A stretch of 64,000 nucleotides of DNA from an uncultured Clostridia bacterium (GCA_948471525.1 CAOKSY010000003.1:1-64000); one strand, 5' to 3'. Shown: positions 40,122-49,048, counted from the stretch's first letter. Made by a program: numbers and translations. The notes: a model not told the origin generated them from the sequence alone.

Positions 40122-40601
40122 TTATATCACCGCTTTGGAGATAAATTCTTCCATAAGCGATTTAAACTTCCTGCCGTCGCTCGTCTTGACGTAAAGATAA
40201 TAATAAATCCCTCGCCTCTCGAACCAAACGTTGTAATGATGCCTCGAGAACATCCCTTTTTTGTGGGAATACTCTATCGTCACGTCTTCGACCTTTGCTC
40301 TGGTAAAGGTCTGACCGTGCGCGGCAGCCGCGCTTTCGCTTCTGTACGATTCGAATATATCCCTATGGTCATTGTCGAGCAATACGTATTCTTCAATATC
40401 TTCGTTGCCCCACATACAGACAAGTTTTTCTCTGATATATACTGTCACTCCGTCCTTTTCTCCTTTGGCGCACTCAAACGAAGTCAAGTTGGGCGGATCG
40501 AAGAGAATATACTCGCTCGAGAATTCGGCGTTATGCCGCGATATGGAAGTATACTTACACTCGCGTATGCTTTTGGGTTTGGAGAAAAGTTTATTTGCCA
40601 T
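40122..40601 (-). CDS. Hypothetical protein coupled to glnS
   Basis: 159 aa, no recognised family and no signal peptide or membrane segment. It is probably a mixed alpha/beta protein with a repeated aromatic pattern near the end (VWFERRGIYYYLYVKTSDGR), reminiscent of PH-like folds. Its ATG lies inside the last codons of glnS (11-nt overlap, different frame), so it is likely translated by coupling. Confidence 0.6.
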   Translation of the reverse strand: MANKLFSKPKSIRECKYTSISRHNAEFSSEYILFDPPNLTSFECAKGEKDGVTVYIREKLVCMWGNEDIEEYVLLDNDHRDIFESYRSESAAAAHGQTFTRAKVEDVTIEYSHKKGMFSRHHYNVWFERRGIYYYLYVKTSDGRKFKSLMEEFISKAVI

Positions 40602-42225
40602 AACTGTCTTTGAGACCCGTTATCAAATTAAACTCGTATTTGCCGTCCTTGCCGTAGTCTTTTACTGCGCTGTAATATCCCATTCTCATAAACTGGAATC
40701 TATCGTACGGTTTAACTGACTTGAGGAAGCTCTCACCCTTGGCATCGGGATAGACTATATGGCTCTCGGGAGTGAGACGGTCGTTGAAATCCCCGTCGCC
40801 GTCAAGCAGCAGATAGTCGAATTCGTGAAGTACAAGATCTATGCAATCTTTTGCGTTGACCCACTGTATGACTCCCTTTACTTTGATCCCTGCGTTTGCT
40901 CCGCCGCTTATGGAATCCGGAATATAGTTGCAGATCACGCCTACGACCTTTCCGTCCGCGTCGACTTCGTGCGAGACGTATTCGAGAATATAACTTCCCT
41001 TGAGTCTCACTTTGCCTCCGGGCACAAGCCTCTTATACTTGGGCGGCGGCTCGACCGCAAAGTCATCCCTGTCAATATACAGATCCTTGCTGAAAGTAAC
41101 CTTGTGCGTCGACTTTACTTCCGCATTGGGATTGTTTTCTATATCGTATACTTCATCCTCGACGGCATTTGCGATCGTAAGTCTGATAGGATCTTTTACG
41201 ACCATCATACGGTCTGCGTTGAGATTGAGATTGTCTCTGACGAAATGCTCGAGCATCGACACGTCCACTTCGCTCTGGCTCTTGGATACTCCTATCTCCT
41301 GACAGAATCTCCTTATAGCCTCGGGCGGATAACCTCTCTCTCTCATACCCGACAGCGTAGGCATTCTGGGATCGGACCAACCGCTCACCTTGCCTTCGTC
41401 GACGAGTTTTTTGAGATATCTCTTGGACATTATCGTCCTCGTCATGCCAAGTCTTGCAAACTCTATCTGTCTGGGTAAATCCGCAAATCCGCAGTTGACC
41501 TTTATCCAGTCGTAAAGAGGTCTGTGATCCTCAAACTCAAGAGTGCAGATACTGTGCGTCACACCCTCGAAAGCGTCTTCAAGCGGATGGGCGAAATCGT
41601 ACATGGGATATATGCACCACTTGTCGCCCGTACGGTGATGAGTGGCTCTGAGCACTCTGTAGATAACGGGATCGCGCATATTGATATTGGGACTTGCCAT
41701 ATCTATCTTAGCGCGCAACACCTTTTCGCCGTCGGCGTATTTGCCATCCCTCATCTCTTCAAAAAGACGCAGGTTTTCATCTATGCTTCTATTTCTCCAC
41801 GGACTTTCTTCTCCCGGTTGGGTAAGCGTGCCTCGCGTAGCCTTGATCTGTTCCGCAGAATAATCGCATACGTACGCCAAGCCCTTTTTTATCAGCATTA
41901 CCGCGCAGTCGTACATTCTGTCAAAATAGTCTGACGCATATAGTTCCGCATCCCATTTGAAGCCCAGCCACGCGATGTCCTCTTTGATAGAGTTGACGTA
42001 TTCTATGTCTTCCTTGCTGGGATTGGTGTCGTCGTAGCGAAGATTGCATTTTCCGTTGTATTTCTCTTTCATACCGAAATTTATGCACAGAGACTTCGCG
42101 TGTCCTATATGCAGATAGCCGTTTGGCTCGGGCGGAAAACGCGTGACGATCTCTTCGACCTTGCCGGATGCAAGATCCTCGTTGATAAATTCTTCGATAA
42201 AATTAGTTGATTTGATCTCTTCCAT
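40591..42225 (-). CDS. glnS: Glutaminyl-tRNA synthetase
   Basis: 544 aa class I synthetase. HIGH motif PEPNGYLHIGHAKS, the KMSKS-equivalent TIMSKRYLKKL, and the GlnRS-type YDDTNP and DFAHPLEDA blocks. The presence of GlnRS means Gln-tRNA can be made directly instead of by GatCAB alone. AAGGA precedes the ATG. Confidence 0.96.
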   Translation of the reverse strand: MEEIKSTNFIEEFINEDLASGKVEEIVTRFPPEPNGYLHIGHAKSLCINFGMKEKYNGKCNLRYDDTNPSKEDIEYVNSIKEDIAWLGFKWDAELYASDYFDRMYDCAVMLIKKGLAYVCDYSAEQIKATRGTLTQPGEESPWRNRSIDENLRLFEEMRDGKYADGEKVLRAKIDMASPNINMRDPVIYRVLRATHHRTGDKWCIYPMYDFAHPLEDAFEGVTHSICTLEFEDHRPLYDWIKVNCGFADLPRQIEFARLGMTRTIMSKRYLKKLVDEGKVSGWSDPRMPTLSGMRERGYPPEAIRRFCQEIGVSKSQSEVDVSMLEHFVRDNLNLNADRMMVVKDPIRLTIANAVEDEVYDIENNPNAEVKSTHKVTFSKDLYIDRDDFAVEPPPKYKRLVPGGKVRLKGSYILEYVSHEVDADGKVVGVICNYIPDSISGGANAGIKVKGVIQWVNAKDCIDLVLHEFDYLLLDGDGDFNDRLTPESHIVYPDAKGESFLKSVKPYDRFQFMRMGYYSAVKDYGKDGKYEFNLITGLKDSYGK

Positions 42226-42259
42226 ATATATTCCTTAGATTGAGTTTATATTATCTCGA

Positions 42260-43918
42260 TCAGAAAAGTCCTCTGATCTCCTGCGTATCGTCGTCTATCG
42301 TCATACCGAGCGCGCTAGGGCGCTTGCTCAGTCCCGGCATAAGCATTATATTGCCGCAGATTACGACCAAAAATCCCGCGCCGCCTCTTATCTCGATATC
42401 TCTTACTGTCATTTCAAAATCCGTCGGTCTTCCCAATTTCGTAGCGTCGTCGGAGAAAGAGTATTGCGTCTTTGCGATACAGATCGGCAGTCCGCCCTTT
42501 CCGAGCGCGTATATCTTCTTGAGACTGTCCTGCGCCTTGTCGGTATACGTTACGCTCTTGGCTCCGTATACTTTTTTTGCGACCGCTTCAATCTTTTCTT
42601 GGACGCTCATATCCAACGAGTATGCAAATTTCAAATTCGCAGGTTTTTCCAACTGTGCAAGCACGGCTTTAGCAAGTTCTACGGAACCGTCTCCGCCCTT
42701 TGCCCAACATTCGCACAAAGCGCAGACTGCGCCTTCCGTTTCGCAGGCTTGCCTGATCTTTTCTATCTCCGCGTCAGTATCGGTAGCAAACTTATTTACC
42801 GCAACGACGGTGTTTACTCCGAAAACGTCTCTGAGATTGCGTATATGTCCTATAAGATTGGGCATACCCTTTTCCAATGCGGCCAAGTTTTCCTCATTGC
42901 CCTCCGATTTGGCAATACCGCCGTTGTATTTGAGCGCTCTTACGGTTGCCACCAAAACGACCGCTTTGGGACGTATTCCCGCCGCTCTGCATTTGATATC
43001 CAAAAATTTCTCTGCTCCGAGATCCGCGCCGAAACCCGCCTCGGTGACAACGTAATCGGCAAGCCCCATTGCAAGTCTTGTAGCGATCACCGAATTGCAA
43101 CCGTGCGCTATATTTGCAAAAGGTCCTCCGTGAACTATCGCCGGAGTGCCCTCGAGCGTCTGCACGAGATTTGGCTTGAGCGCGTCTTTCAAAGTGATAG
43201 CCACCGCATCTACACATCCGAGGTCTGCGCAAGTGACAGCCTTTCCCGATCTATCGTAAGCGACGATAATCTCGCCTATCCTTTTCTTGAGATCCTTAAG
43301 ATCGCTCGCAAGACAAAGGATCGCCATTATTTCCGAAGCCGCCGTGATATTAAATCCGTCGTCTCTGGGCACGCCGTTCTTTTCTCCGCCGAGTCCGACC
43401 TTGATGCATCTGAGCACGCGGTCGTTCATATCCATACAGCGTTTCCATACCACGCTGTCGCCGTCTATATCGAGTTCGTTGCCCTGAATTATGTGATTGT
43501 CCAAAATCGCGGAAATGAGATTGTTGGCGGTAGTGATAGCGTGCAGATCTCCGGTAAAGTGAAGATTGATATCTTCCATCGGAGCGATCTGCGCCATTCC
43601 GCCGCCCGTCGCCCCGCCTTTTATTCCGAACACCGGTCCCAAAGAAGGCTCTCTCAGAGCGAGGCAAACTTTCTTGCCGAGTTTGCTCATTCCGTCGGCA
43701 AGACCTATCGACGTAGTCGTCTTGCCTTCGCCGAACGCCGTGGGATTGATCGCGGTGACCAACACCAGATTGTCTGTAAACGAATCAGGCTTTTTCACTA
43801 TCTTTGCCTTATAATTGCCGTACAGTTCGAGTTCGTCTTCACGTAAGTTGAGTTTTTCCGCAATGTTGCGTATAGGCGACAGCTTTACGCTGTTTGCAAT
43901 CTCGATATCGCTCTTCAT
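42260..43918 (-). CDS. fhs: Formate--tetrahydrofolate ligase
   Basis: 552 aa. Makes 10-formyl-THF from formate, ATP and THF. The P-loop region NPTAFGEGKTTTSIGLADG, the LREPSLGPVFGIKGGATGGG block and HGGPFANIAHGCNS are intact. In anaerobes it serves purine synthesis, amino-acid fermentation or the Wood-Ljungdahl methyl branch; the window has no other gene to choose between them. GTGAGG precedes the ATG and a promoter is at 43948-43976. Confidence 0.97.
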   Translation of the reverse strand: MKSDIEIANSVKLSPIRNIAEKLNLREDELELYGNYKAKIVKKPDSFTDNLVLVTAINPTAFGEGKTTTSIGLADGMSKLGKKVCLALREPSLGPVFGIKGGATGGGMAQIAPMEDINLHFTGDLHAITTANNLISAILDNHIIQGNELDIDGDSVVWKRCMDMNDRVLRCIKVGLGGEKNGVPRDDGFNITAASEIMAILCLASDLKDLKKRIGEIIVAYDRSGKAVTCADLGCVDAVAITLKDALKPNLVQTLEGTPAIVHGGPFANIAHGCNSVIATRLAMGLADYVVTEAGFGADLGAEKFLDIKCRAAGIRPKAVVLVATVRALKYNGGIAKSEGNEENLAALEKGMPNLIGHIRNLRDVFGVNTVVAVNKFATDTDAEIEKIRQACETEGAVCALCECWAKGGDGSVELAKAVLAQLEKPANLKFAYSLDMSVQEKIEAVAKKVYGAKSVTYTDKAQDSLKKIYALGKGGLPICIAKTQYSFSDDATKLGRPTDFEMTVRDIEIRGGAGFLVVICGNIMLMPGLSKRPSALGMTIDDDTQEIRGLF

Positions 43919-43947
43919 AAAACCTCACGAAAATTTGTATATATTTT

Positions 43948-43976
43948 ATTTTATATTTTATACGCTATAAAGTCAA
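43948..43976 (-). promoter_or_regulatory. fhs promoter
   Basis: Minus-strand TTGACT (43971-43976), 17-nt spacer, TAAAAT (43948-43953). Confidence 0.8.
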
Positions 43977-44207
43977 GCCCTTTTAAATATAAGAGTAACG
44001 CTAAGAAACATTTCCCGATATGATTTCTGCGTTTGTTCCGCATAACTCAGACGTCGTTATCTGCCGATAAATCTCAATTTATACGGTTTTCTGCTTTGAG
44101 ACCTGCTCGTTTTTGCCCGACGAATATTTGGACGACGTCCTTCAAATTTAAATCAAAAGAGAGACAAATATTTACACGAAAAAAATAATCTAATAGCGCA
44201 AATACAG

Positions 44208-44240
44208 AAAAATACGGATAGACTTTTATCTATCCGCATT
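44208..44240 (-). terminator. mnmA terminator
   Basis: Minus strand GCGGATAG / CTATCCGT stem with an 8-nt loop and a T-rich tail, 12 nt after the stop. Confidence 0.8.
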
Positions 44241-44251
44241 TTCTCGCGACA

Positions 44252-45328
44252 TCAATTAAATTTGCTGTCGATGACTCCGCCGCCCAGGCATACGTTGCCC
44301 GAATAAATCACAGCGTACTGTCCTTCCGCTATTGCGCGTTGCGGTCTGTCAAATCGAAGTTCCAAACCTCCGTCTCGCAAAATCGCGGTAGCTTCTTGCT
44401 CGGGCTGACGGTGACGTATACGCGCCGTACACCTGAACTCAACCGTCTCTGGACGCTTGGTGATGAAATTGAATTCGCCGCAGAACAGCCCCTTATGATA
44501 GATCATTGACTGATCTCCCTGAGATACGTAGAGTACGTTGCGCCCCACGTCCTTAGAGACCACAAACCAAGGCTCTCCGCTGCCGCCTCCGCCTATACCA
44601 AGTCCCTTTCTCTGTCCCACGGTATAGTAGAAAACTCCGTCGTGCCGTCCTACCGTTTTGCCGTCAAGCGTCTTTATATCTCCCTCTTGCATAGGAATGT
44701 ATTCGCTCAGAAATTTTCTGAAATTACGCTCGCCTATAAAACATATTCCCGTAGAATCCTTTTTCTCTGCGGTGGACAAACCGTACTTTGCGGCGAGATC
44801 TCGCACTTCGCTTTTATCAAGTTTTCCGACGGGGAAAAGTACTTTATCCAGCTGAGGGGAAGATAACTGATTGAGAAAGTAAGTCTGATCCTTATTACTG
44901 TCCTTTGCCTTGAGAAGATAATTCAAACCGTCGTCGTCATGCAATATATCGCAATAGTGACCCGTGGCGATATAGTCCGCGCCCATAGACAGAGCGTGTT
45001 TGACAAACGGCGCAAATTTGATCTCCTTGTTGCAAAGCACGTCGGGATTGGGCGTCCTGCCTTTCTTGTACTCTTGCAAAAAATGCTTGAATACTCTGTC
45101 ATAATATTGATCGGCGAAATCCACGCTGTAGTACGGTATGCCGATATCGTTGCAGACTGCGCGCACGTCGTAAAAGTCCTCGTCGGCGGTACAGCATCCG
45201 CCCTCGTCCTTTTCATGCCAATTACGCATAAAAAGACCGACGACTTCATAGCCTTGCTCCTTTAAAAGCAACGCCGACAATGACGAATCCACGCCTCCGC
45301 TCATACCCACTACGACTCTCTTCTTCAT
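44252..45328 (-). CDS. mnmA: tRNA-specific 2-thiouridylase MnmA
   Basis: 358 aa. Thiolates U34 of Glu, Gln and Lys tRNAs. PP-loop GMSGGVDSSLSALLL at the N-terminus, the first catalytic Cys in NPDVLCNKEIKF and the second in DSTGICFIGERNF; C-terminal beta-barrel with GLGIGGG. The start ATG lies 6 nt from the promoter -10 and no Shine-Dalgarno site is present, so the mRNA may be leaderless. Confidence 0.95.
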   Translation of the reverse strand: MKKRVVVGMSGGVDSSLSALLLKEQGYEVVGLFMRNWHEKDEGGCCTADEDFYDVRAVCNDIGIPYYSVDFADQYYDRVFKHFLQEYKKGRTPNPDVLCNKEIKFAPFVKHALSMGADYIATGHYCDILHDDDGLNYLLKAKDSNKDQTYFLNQLSSPQLDKVLFPVGKLDKSEVRDLAAKYGLSTAEKKDSTGICFIGERNFRKFLSEYIPMQEGDIKTLDGKTVGRHDGVFYYTVGQRKGLGIGGGGSGEPWFVVSKDVGRNVLYVSQGDQSMIYHKGLFCGEFNFITKRPETVEFRCTARIRHRQPEQEATAILRDGGLELRFDRPQRAIAEGQYAVIYSGNVCLGGGVIDSKFN

Positions 45329-45334
45329 AATTTC

Positions 45335-45363
45335 AGTTTAGCACAATACGCTCTGCCTTGCAA
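45335..45363 (-). promoter_or_regulatory. mnmA promoter
   Basis: Minus-strand TTGCAA (45358-45363), 17-nt spacer, TAAACT (45335-45340), then 6 nt to the ATG. Confidence 0.7.
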
Positions 45364-45395
45364 GCGGTTCGGACTATCTCGAAGGACGTCGCAAA

Positions 45396-45431
45396 CAAAA
45401 AACGCAGGCGTTAGAAATCCGTGCGTTTTTA
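45396..45431 (-). terminator. Terminator after the DUF975 pair
   Basis: AAAAACGCA / TGCGTTTTTT stem with a 15-nt loop, able to work in both directions; it follows the 45477 gene on the minus strand. Confidence 0.65.
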
Positions 45432-45476
45432 TAAACTAACTTTTAGCGAATATAAATTTAGATCATACGTTCGTCG

Positions 45477-46073
45477 TCAATTGATCTCGACGTCAGCAAA
45501 TTCCATGTCTGCGTTTTGGTTATTCTGTTCGGGCGCAATGCTTCTATAATACAGCGCCAACGTCGCGCGAATATACGGCTTAACAAACAACATCACTATC
45601 CCGAACGTAAATATCGAGAGAATATACCAACCTATAAAACTCATATATATCCTGAATATCTTACCCTTGTATCCTCGCGTCAATTCAACGGACTGTTCTC
45701 TCACTTTATTGTAATCAAGCGTAGGATTGTCTATCATAATAAAATAAGACATGGAAAAAGACAGCGCTTTGATTATGCCCGGGATAATGAACAGCAATCC
45801 CCAAAGCACGGTAATGAGAAGATTTACGACATACACCATGACTACGTCGATAAAATTCTTAAATCCGTCCAAAATTATAAGCAAACTGACATCTTCTCTG
45901 TCGATCGCCTTGTTCGCCGCCAAAAATCTTGCCTTATTCAAAGGTCCTGTCAGCAACAGCCATACAAACCCGACGCAAAGACTCGACAAAAATTCTATCA
46001 AAGCCAACGTAGTCCATTTGCCCCTCAAAGCCTCTTTTGCTTGAGATTTAAGAGATTTGATGCTCTCTTCCAT
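45477..46073 (-). CDS. DUF975 family membrane protein
   Basis: 198 aa with about five hydrophobic segments. The N-terminal pattern SLKSQAKEALRGKWTTLALI and the central ALSFSMSYFIMIDNPTLDYNKVREQSVELTRGYKGKIF are typical of DUF975 proteins, whose function is unknown. It is a paralogue of the next gene upstream, 70 nt away; a stable hairpin lies between them. Confidence 0.82.
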   Translation of the reverse strand: MEESIKSLKSQAKEALRGKWTTLALIEFLSSLCVGFVWLLLTGPLNKARFLAANKAIDREDVSLLIILDGFKNFIDVVMVYVVNLLITVLWGLLFIIPGIIKALSFSMSYFIMIDNPTLDYNKVREQSVELTRGYKGKIFRIYMSFIGWYILSIFTFGIVMLFVKPYIRATLALYYRSIAPEQNNQNADMEFADVEIN

Positions 46074-46099
46074 AAAATGCTTCTCCCGATTATCGTAAC

Positions 46100-46122
46100 A
46101 AGCCGCCCGATATAGGCGGCTT
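46100..46122 (-). other. Hairpin between the two DUF975 genes
   Basis: Perfect 8-bp inverted repeat AAGCCGCC/GGCGGCTT with a 7-nt centre and no T-run. It could lower downstream expression or stabilise an mRNA end. Confidence 0.45.
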
Positions 46123-46143
46123 GCTGATGTTTAAATACAAATG

Positions 46144-46863
46144 TTAGAATACGATATCGTTCTTATCGTTATCGTCGACACCGTCGATCACGTCTTCTAT
46201 AGCGATCGGACTGTCGTTTGTTTCGTTTACGTCATTGTCGAAAACGTCGCCTTCTGCGCTGAGGTCATCCGTATTAACTTCGACCGGCGGCAACAAACTC
46301 TGATAGAAGAACGCATGCGCCGTACGGTTTGAAGGCGCTACCCACAAAGAAAGGATACCGAACGTCAATGCCGAAAGGAACATCCAGCCGATATAGCTGA
46401 AGTCAAGACAGAAAAGTCTCCACTTGTTGCCTTTCATCATCTCCATAGACTTCTTTCTTGCGTCGTTTGCACTCATATCGGGATTGTCAAGCAAGATAAA
46501 ACAGCTCATGCTGTAAGAATACATCTTGATTATACCCGGTACTATAAACAATAATGTCCAAAGGAAAATAAAAATCTGATTTGTCAGCCACAGTATAAAC
46601 GCTCTAACGAAATCTTTAAAGCCGTCAAACAAAGTAACTATTTCTACAGTCTCTCCTCTGACAACGTTTAACGAAATTTTGTTGATACCGATTTCCATCG
46701 GTCCGCCAACCAAAAGTAAAGCTATCGCTCCGATAACGATAGTGGCAAGTCCGTCGCAAGCCGCAATAATCGCAAGATAGATCAACTGCGTGATGACAAT
46801 GACGCCCCACTTATCTTTGAGCGAGCCCCATGCCTTTAGTCTATAGTCTTTTGCACGATACAT
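46144..46863 (-). CDS. DUF975 family membrane protein
   Basis: 239 aa. Same layout as its neighbour: DYRLKAWGSLKDKWGVIVI at the start, several hydrophobic helices, then YSYSMSCFILLDNPDMSANDARKKSMEMMKGNKWRLF. An acidic tail of about 30 residues follows. AAAGGAGGGG precedes the ATG and it has a consensus promoter, so expression is probably high. Confidence 0.83.
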   Translation of the reverse strand: MYRAKDYRLKAWGSLKDKWGVIVITQLIYLAIIAACDGLATIVIGAIALLLVGGPMEIGINKISLNVVRGETVEIVTLFDGFKDFVRAFILWLTNQIFIFLWTLLFIVPGIIKMYSYSMSCFILLDNPDMSANDARKKSMEMMKGNKWRLFCLDFSYIGWMFLSALTFGILSLWVAPSNRTAHAFFYQSLLPPVEVNTDDLSAEGDVFDNDVNETNDSPIAIEDVIDGVDDNDKNDIVF

Positions 46864-46909
46864 ATCAAAACCCCTCCTTTGATAATGTAAAATTTATTTA
46901 ATTTTTTTC

Positions 46910-46938
46910 ATTATATCACTCGATAATTATGTTGTCAA
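46910..46938 (-). promoter_or_regulatory. DUF975 operon promoter
   Basis: Minus-strand TTGACA (46933-46938), 17-nt spacer, TATAAT (46910-46915): full consensus. Confidence 0.9.
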
Positions 46939-47082
46939 TATTTATAATGAATAATTATTCTTAAATAATAATATTTCTATATATTCATATGTATATTTCA
47001 AGAAAATATGCGCAAATATTTCAATCGATATTTTTGGATAATGCCGAACGTATGAATCCAGATTAATTATACGATAAAATTA

Positions 47083-47116
47083 AAAAATATTCCGACCTTT
47101 TTTATGGCCGGAATAT
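47083..47116 (-). terminator. tRNA-Arg terminator
   Basis: Minus strand AATATTCCGGCC / GGTCGGAATATT stem with T-tract directly after the tRNA CCA. Confidence 0.85.
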
Positions 47117-47191
47117 TGGCGCGCCCTACGCGACTCGAACGCATAACTACACCGTCGGAGGGTGTTGTTTTATCCATTAGACTAAGAGCGC
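47117..47191 (-). tRNA. tRNA-Arg (anticodon CCG)
   Basis: 75 nt including the encoded CCA. Acceptor GCGCTCT/AGGGCGC; anticodon stem ACACC/GGTGT around the loop CTCCGAC (anticodon CCG, reading CGG); T loop TTCGAGT. The D arm is short. Promoter at 47233-47262. Confidence 0.93.
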
Positions 47192-47232
47192 AAACATAAA
47201 GAAACTGCCGTCTCAACTATATTTATAGATTG

Positions 47233-47262
47233 ATTATCCTATATTATTCTTATAAATGTCAA
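47233..47262 (-). promoter_or_regulatory. tRNA-Arg promoter
   Basis: Minus-strand TTGACA (47257-47262), 18-nt spacer, GATAAT (47233-47238). Confidence 0.7.
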
Positions 47263-47340
47263 GAAATAAGCGTAATTATAGGAGCTTTTTTACTATAATG
47301 GCTTAAAAACTTAACATATTAATAAAAAAATTATAAAAAT

Positions 47341-47370
47341 TTGCGTAATTTGCGAAGATAGTGCTATAAT
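47341..47370 (+). promoter_or_regulatory. Promoter of the SGNH hydrolase gene
   Basis: TTGCGT (47341-47346), 18-nt spacer, TATAAT (47365-47370). Confidence 0.65.
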
Positions 47371-47401
47371 TAATTATATAAAGTTTCTCTTGGAGGATAC
47401 A

Positions 47402-48049
47402 ATGATAAAAATAACCGATATACATGCAGATTTTCCCGGCACGAAAATAGCGTGTGTAGGCGACAGTCTCACATACGGCACAACGCTGTTTAACAGAAGA
47501 AAAGATTGCTACCCCGCAAGACTTAATAAACTATTGGGCGACAACTTCGACACACTCAATCTGGGTATGGTCGGACATACGGTGAGTTCCTTCACGTCAA
47601 AATACTGGGGACAGAAATACGCGTTCAAATTTCTGGAAGCGTATTTGCCCGACTATATTTTGTTGATGCTCGGCACAAACGACGCGCGTACAAGAAATTG
47701 GTCTGACGAGACCATATTCAGACAGGAATACGGAAAGCTGTTGGATATGCTTCAGGCATTGCCGAGTTCGCCGAAAATACTGGCGCTGACATCGCCGAGC
47801 GCATTTGAAGACACGCCGCTTCACGAAGAGGACTTCAGTCTGGAAGTACTTGATAAAATCGTACGCATTCAGCGATCGGTGCTTATGGAGCGCGGAACAG
47901 ATTATATCGATATACATGCGCTGACGAAAGATAAAGAGCATCTCTATGCGGCGGACAAACTGCATTTCAATACCAAAGGCGCTAAGTTCGTGGCTTATGC
48001 TTCATATCTCAAATTAAAGGATATGCTTATAGCAGATTCCAAATTCTAA
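47402..48049 (+). CDS. SGNH/GDSL-type esterase or lipase
   Basis: 215 aa from ATG 47402, with GGAGG five nt upstream. Blocks I, III and V of SGNH hydrolases: IACVGDSLTYG (Ser 22), MLGTNDARTRNW, and DKLHFNTKG with the catalytic Asp-x-x-His. No signal peptide, so it probably acts in the cytoplasm, for example deacetylating sugars. The substrate is unknown. Confidence 0.88.
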   Translation: MIKITDIHADFPGTKIACVGDSLTYGTTLFNRRKDCYPARLNKLLGDNFDTLNLGMVGHTVSSFTSKYWGQKYAFKFLEAYLPDYILLMLGTNDARTRNWSDETIFRQEYGKLLDMLQALPSSPKILALTSPSAFEDTPLHEEDFSLEVLDKIVRIQRSVLMERGTDYIDIHALTKDKEHLYAADKLHFNTKGAKFVAYASYLKLKDMLIADSKF

Positions 48050-48098
48050 CCGCAGATATCCATTTGTCGAAAATATCGCAGAATTTCATCAAAATCTC

Positions 48099-48127
48099 TT
48101 GACTGCATATTTCGACAGTGGTAACAT
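48099..48127 (+). promoter_or_regulatory. Promoter of the ECF / pdxK operon
   Basis: TTGACT (48099-48104), 17-nt spacer, TAACAT (48122-48127), just ahead of the riboswitch-like aptamer. Confidence 0.65.
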
Positions 48128-48134
48128 ATAATTA

Positions 48135-48257
48135 ATCTTTGGGCAAGCGAATACGCTGACCGGTGGTAATGTCGTCTTAGAACGAACAAGTCCAACAGCC
48201 CCAACAGCCGATACGGTGAGATTCCGTAACCGCCTGTAAAGTCAGACTGGGAAAGAT
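48135..48257 (+). promoter_or_regulatory. FMN-riboswitch-like aptamer with altered ligand-contact residues
   Basis: P1 ATCTTT (48135-48140) with AAAGAT (48252-48257). Core blocks follow the RFN element: GGGCA, GACCGGTGGTAAT, AGTCC-A-ACAGCC, GATACGGTGAGATTCCGTAACCG and TGTAAAGT. The last helix, CAG/CUG in FMN riboswitches, is CTG/CAG here (compensatory). Just outside it the conserved GA on the left reads GC, and the GGA on the right (its last base contacts the flavin edge in the known structure) reads GAC. So the fold is kept while the pocket differs. P2 (AGCG/CGCT) also has a shorter loop than usual. Confidence 0.8.
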
Positions 48258-48275
48258 GATCGATTTACTATAGTT

Positions 48276-48302
48276 CCGTCTCGTTTTTTCGATGCGGTTT
48301 TT
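48276..48302 (+). terminator. Expression-platform terminator of the FMN-like riboswitch
   Basis: CCGTCTCG / CGATGCGG stem (one mismatch, one G.U), loop T6, then T5. It lies 19 nt after the aptamer and 66 nt before the gene. Confidence 0.65.
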
Positions 48303-48367
48303 GCGTGATTTATCTTCTTCCCCATTTCGGCGGAAGAATTTTTTTGTCCCGGGAATAGGAGGTTTAT

Positions 48368-49048
48368 ATGTCTGCAAAAACAAGAAAGATCGTTTTTACC
48401 GCGATTCTCGCGGCTTTGACTACTGTATTCACCCTCATCAGTTTTCCACTGGCGACCGGATATTATAATTTCGGCGATATAGTCATCTTCATCGCCGCGA
48501 TTCTGCTCGGACCTATGTGCGGCGCGTTGGTTGGCGGCATAGGCGGCGCGTTGGGAGATCTAGCATTGAGTTACGTGCCTTATATGCCGTTTACTCTCGT
48601 CATAAAAGCTTTGGAAGGATTTATAGCAGGCGCACTGTTTAAAGCGGCTGAAAAAACCGTCGTATCCAAAAAATTTAAGACCGTAACGGAAGCTATATTG
48701 GCGACTCTGATAAATATCTTTGCAGGTTGTGTGATGGCGCTCGGATATTTTCTTGCCGAAGGACTTCTTCTCTCGGAAGGCAAGTGGTCGGGAGGTATAG
48801 TAAATCTGCCGTTCAATATTCTTCAAGGAGCGATTTCCGCCGTCGTCGCCGTCGTGATATTGTATCCCTTTAAAATTAAAAAGCTGTTCGACAAACTCCA
48901 AAGCGCAAGGGCCGCCATTCCGCCTGCAGAAAAAAATCAAAGCGGCCATTTAAATACACAGTCTTCAAGCGATCATATTGACAATGATCGCGCCGATAGC
49001 GAAACGACCTGCGACGACAAATCCGAAAAAGGAGATGACAATGAATAA
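48368..49048 (+). CDS. ECF transporter substrate-binding (S) component, probably for a vitamin
   Basis: 226 aa. About five to six membrane helices (residues 1-175). The N-terminal TRKIVFTAILAALTTVFT carries the Ala-rich helix 1 used by S components to dock on EcfT. A polar, probably disordered tail of about 50 residues follows. The pattern fits the ECF-ribofla_trS-like S-component family. Since the next gene, overlapping by 8 nt, is a pyridoxal-kinase-like enzyme, vitamin B6 is a good substrate candidate; the upstream RNA suggests a flavin-related one instead. No EcfA/EcfT genes are in the window. AATAGGAGG precedes the ATG. Confidence 0.85.
   Translation: MSAKTRKIVFTAILAALTTVFTLISFPLATGYYNFGDIVIFIAAILLGPMCGALVGGIGGALGDLALSYVPYMPFTLVIKALEGFIAGALFKAAEKTVVSKKFKTVTEAILATLINIFAGCVMALGYFLAEGLLLSEGKWSGGIVNLPFNILQGAISAVVAVVILYPFKIKKLFDKLQSARAAIPPAEKNQSGHLNTQSSSDHIDNDRADSETTCDDKSEKGDDNE

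Larger units (their letters stand above)
43919..44251. other. Intergenic region fhs / mnmA
   Basis: Contains the fhs promoter (43948-43976) and, at the other end, the mnmA terminator (44208-44240). The middle (about 43980-44200) shows no gene and no riboswitch that I recognise. Confidence 0.55.

Noticed and set aside
43980..44200. Possible tetrahydrofolate riboswitch near fhs
   Set aside because: The segment lies upstream of the fhs promoter and lacks the conserved THF aptamer blocks.
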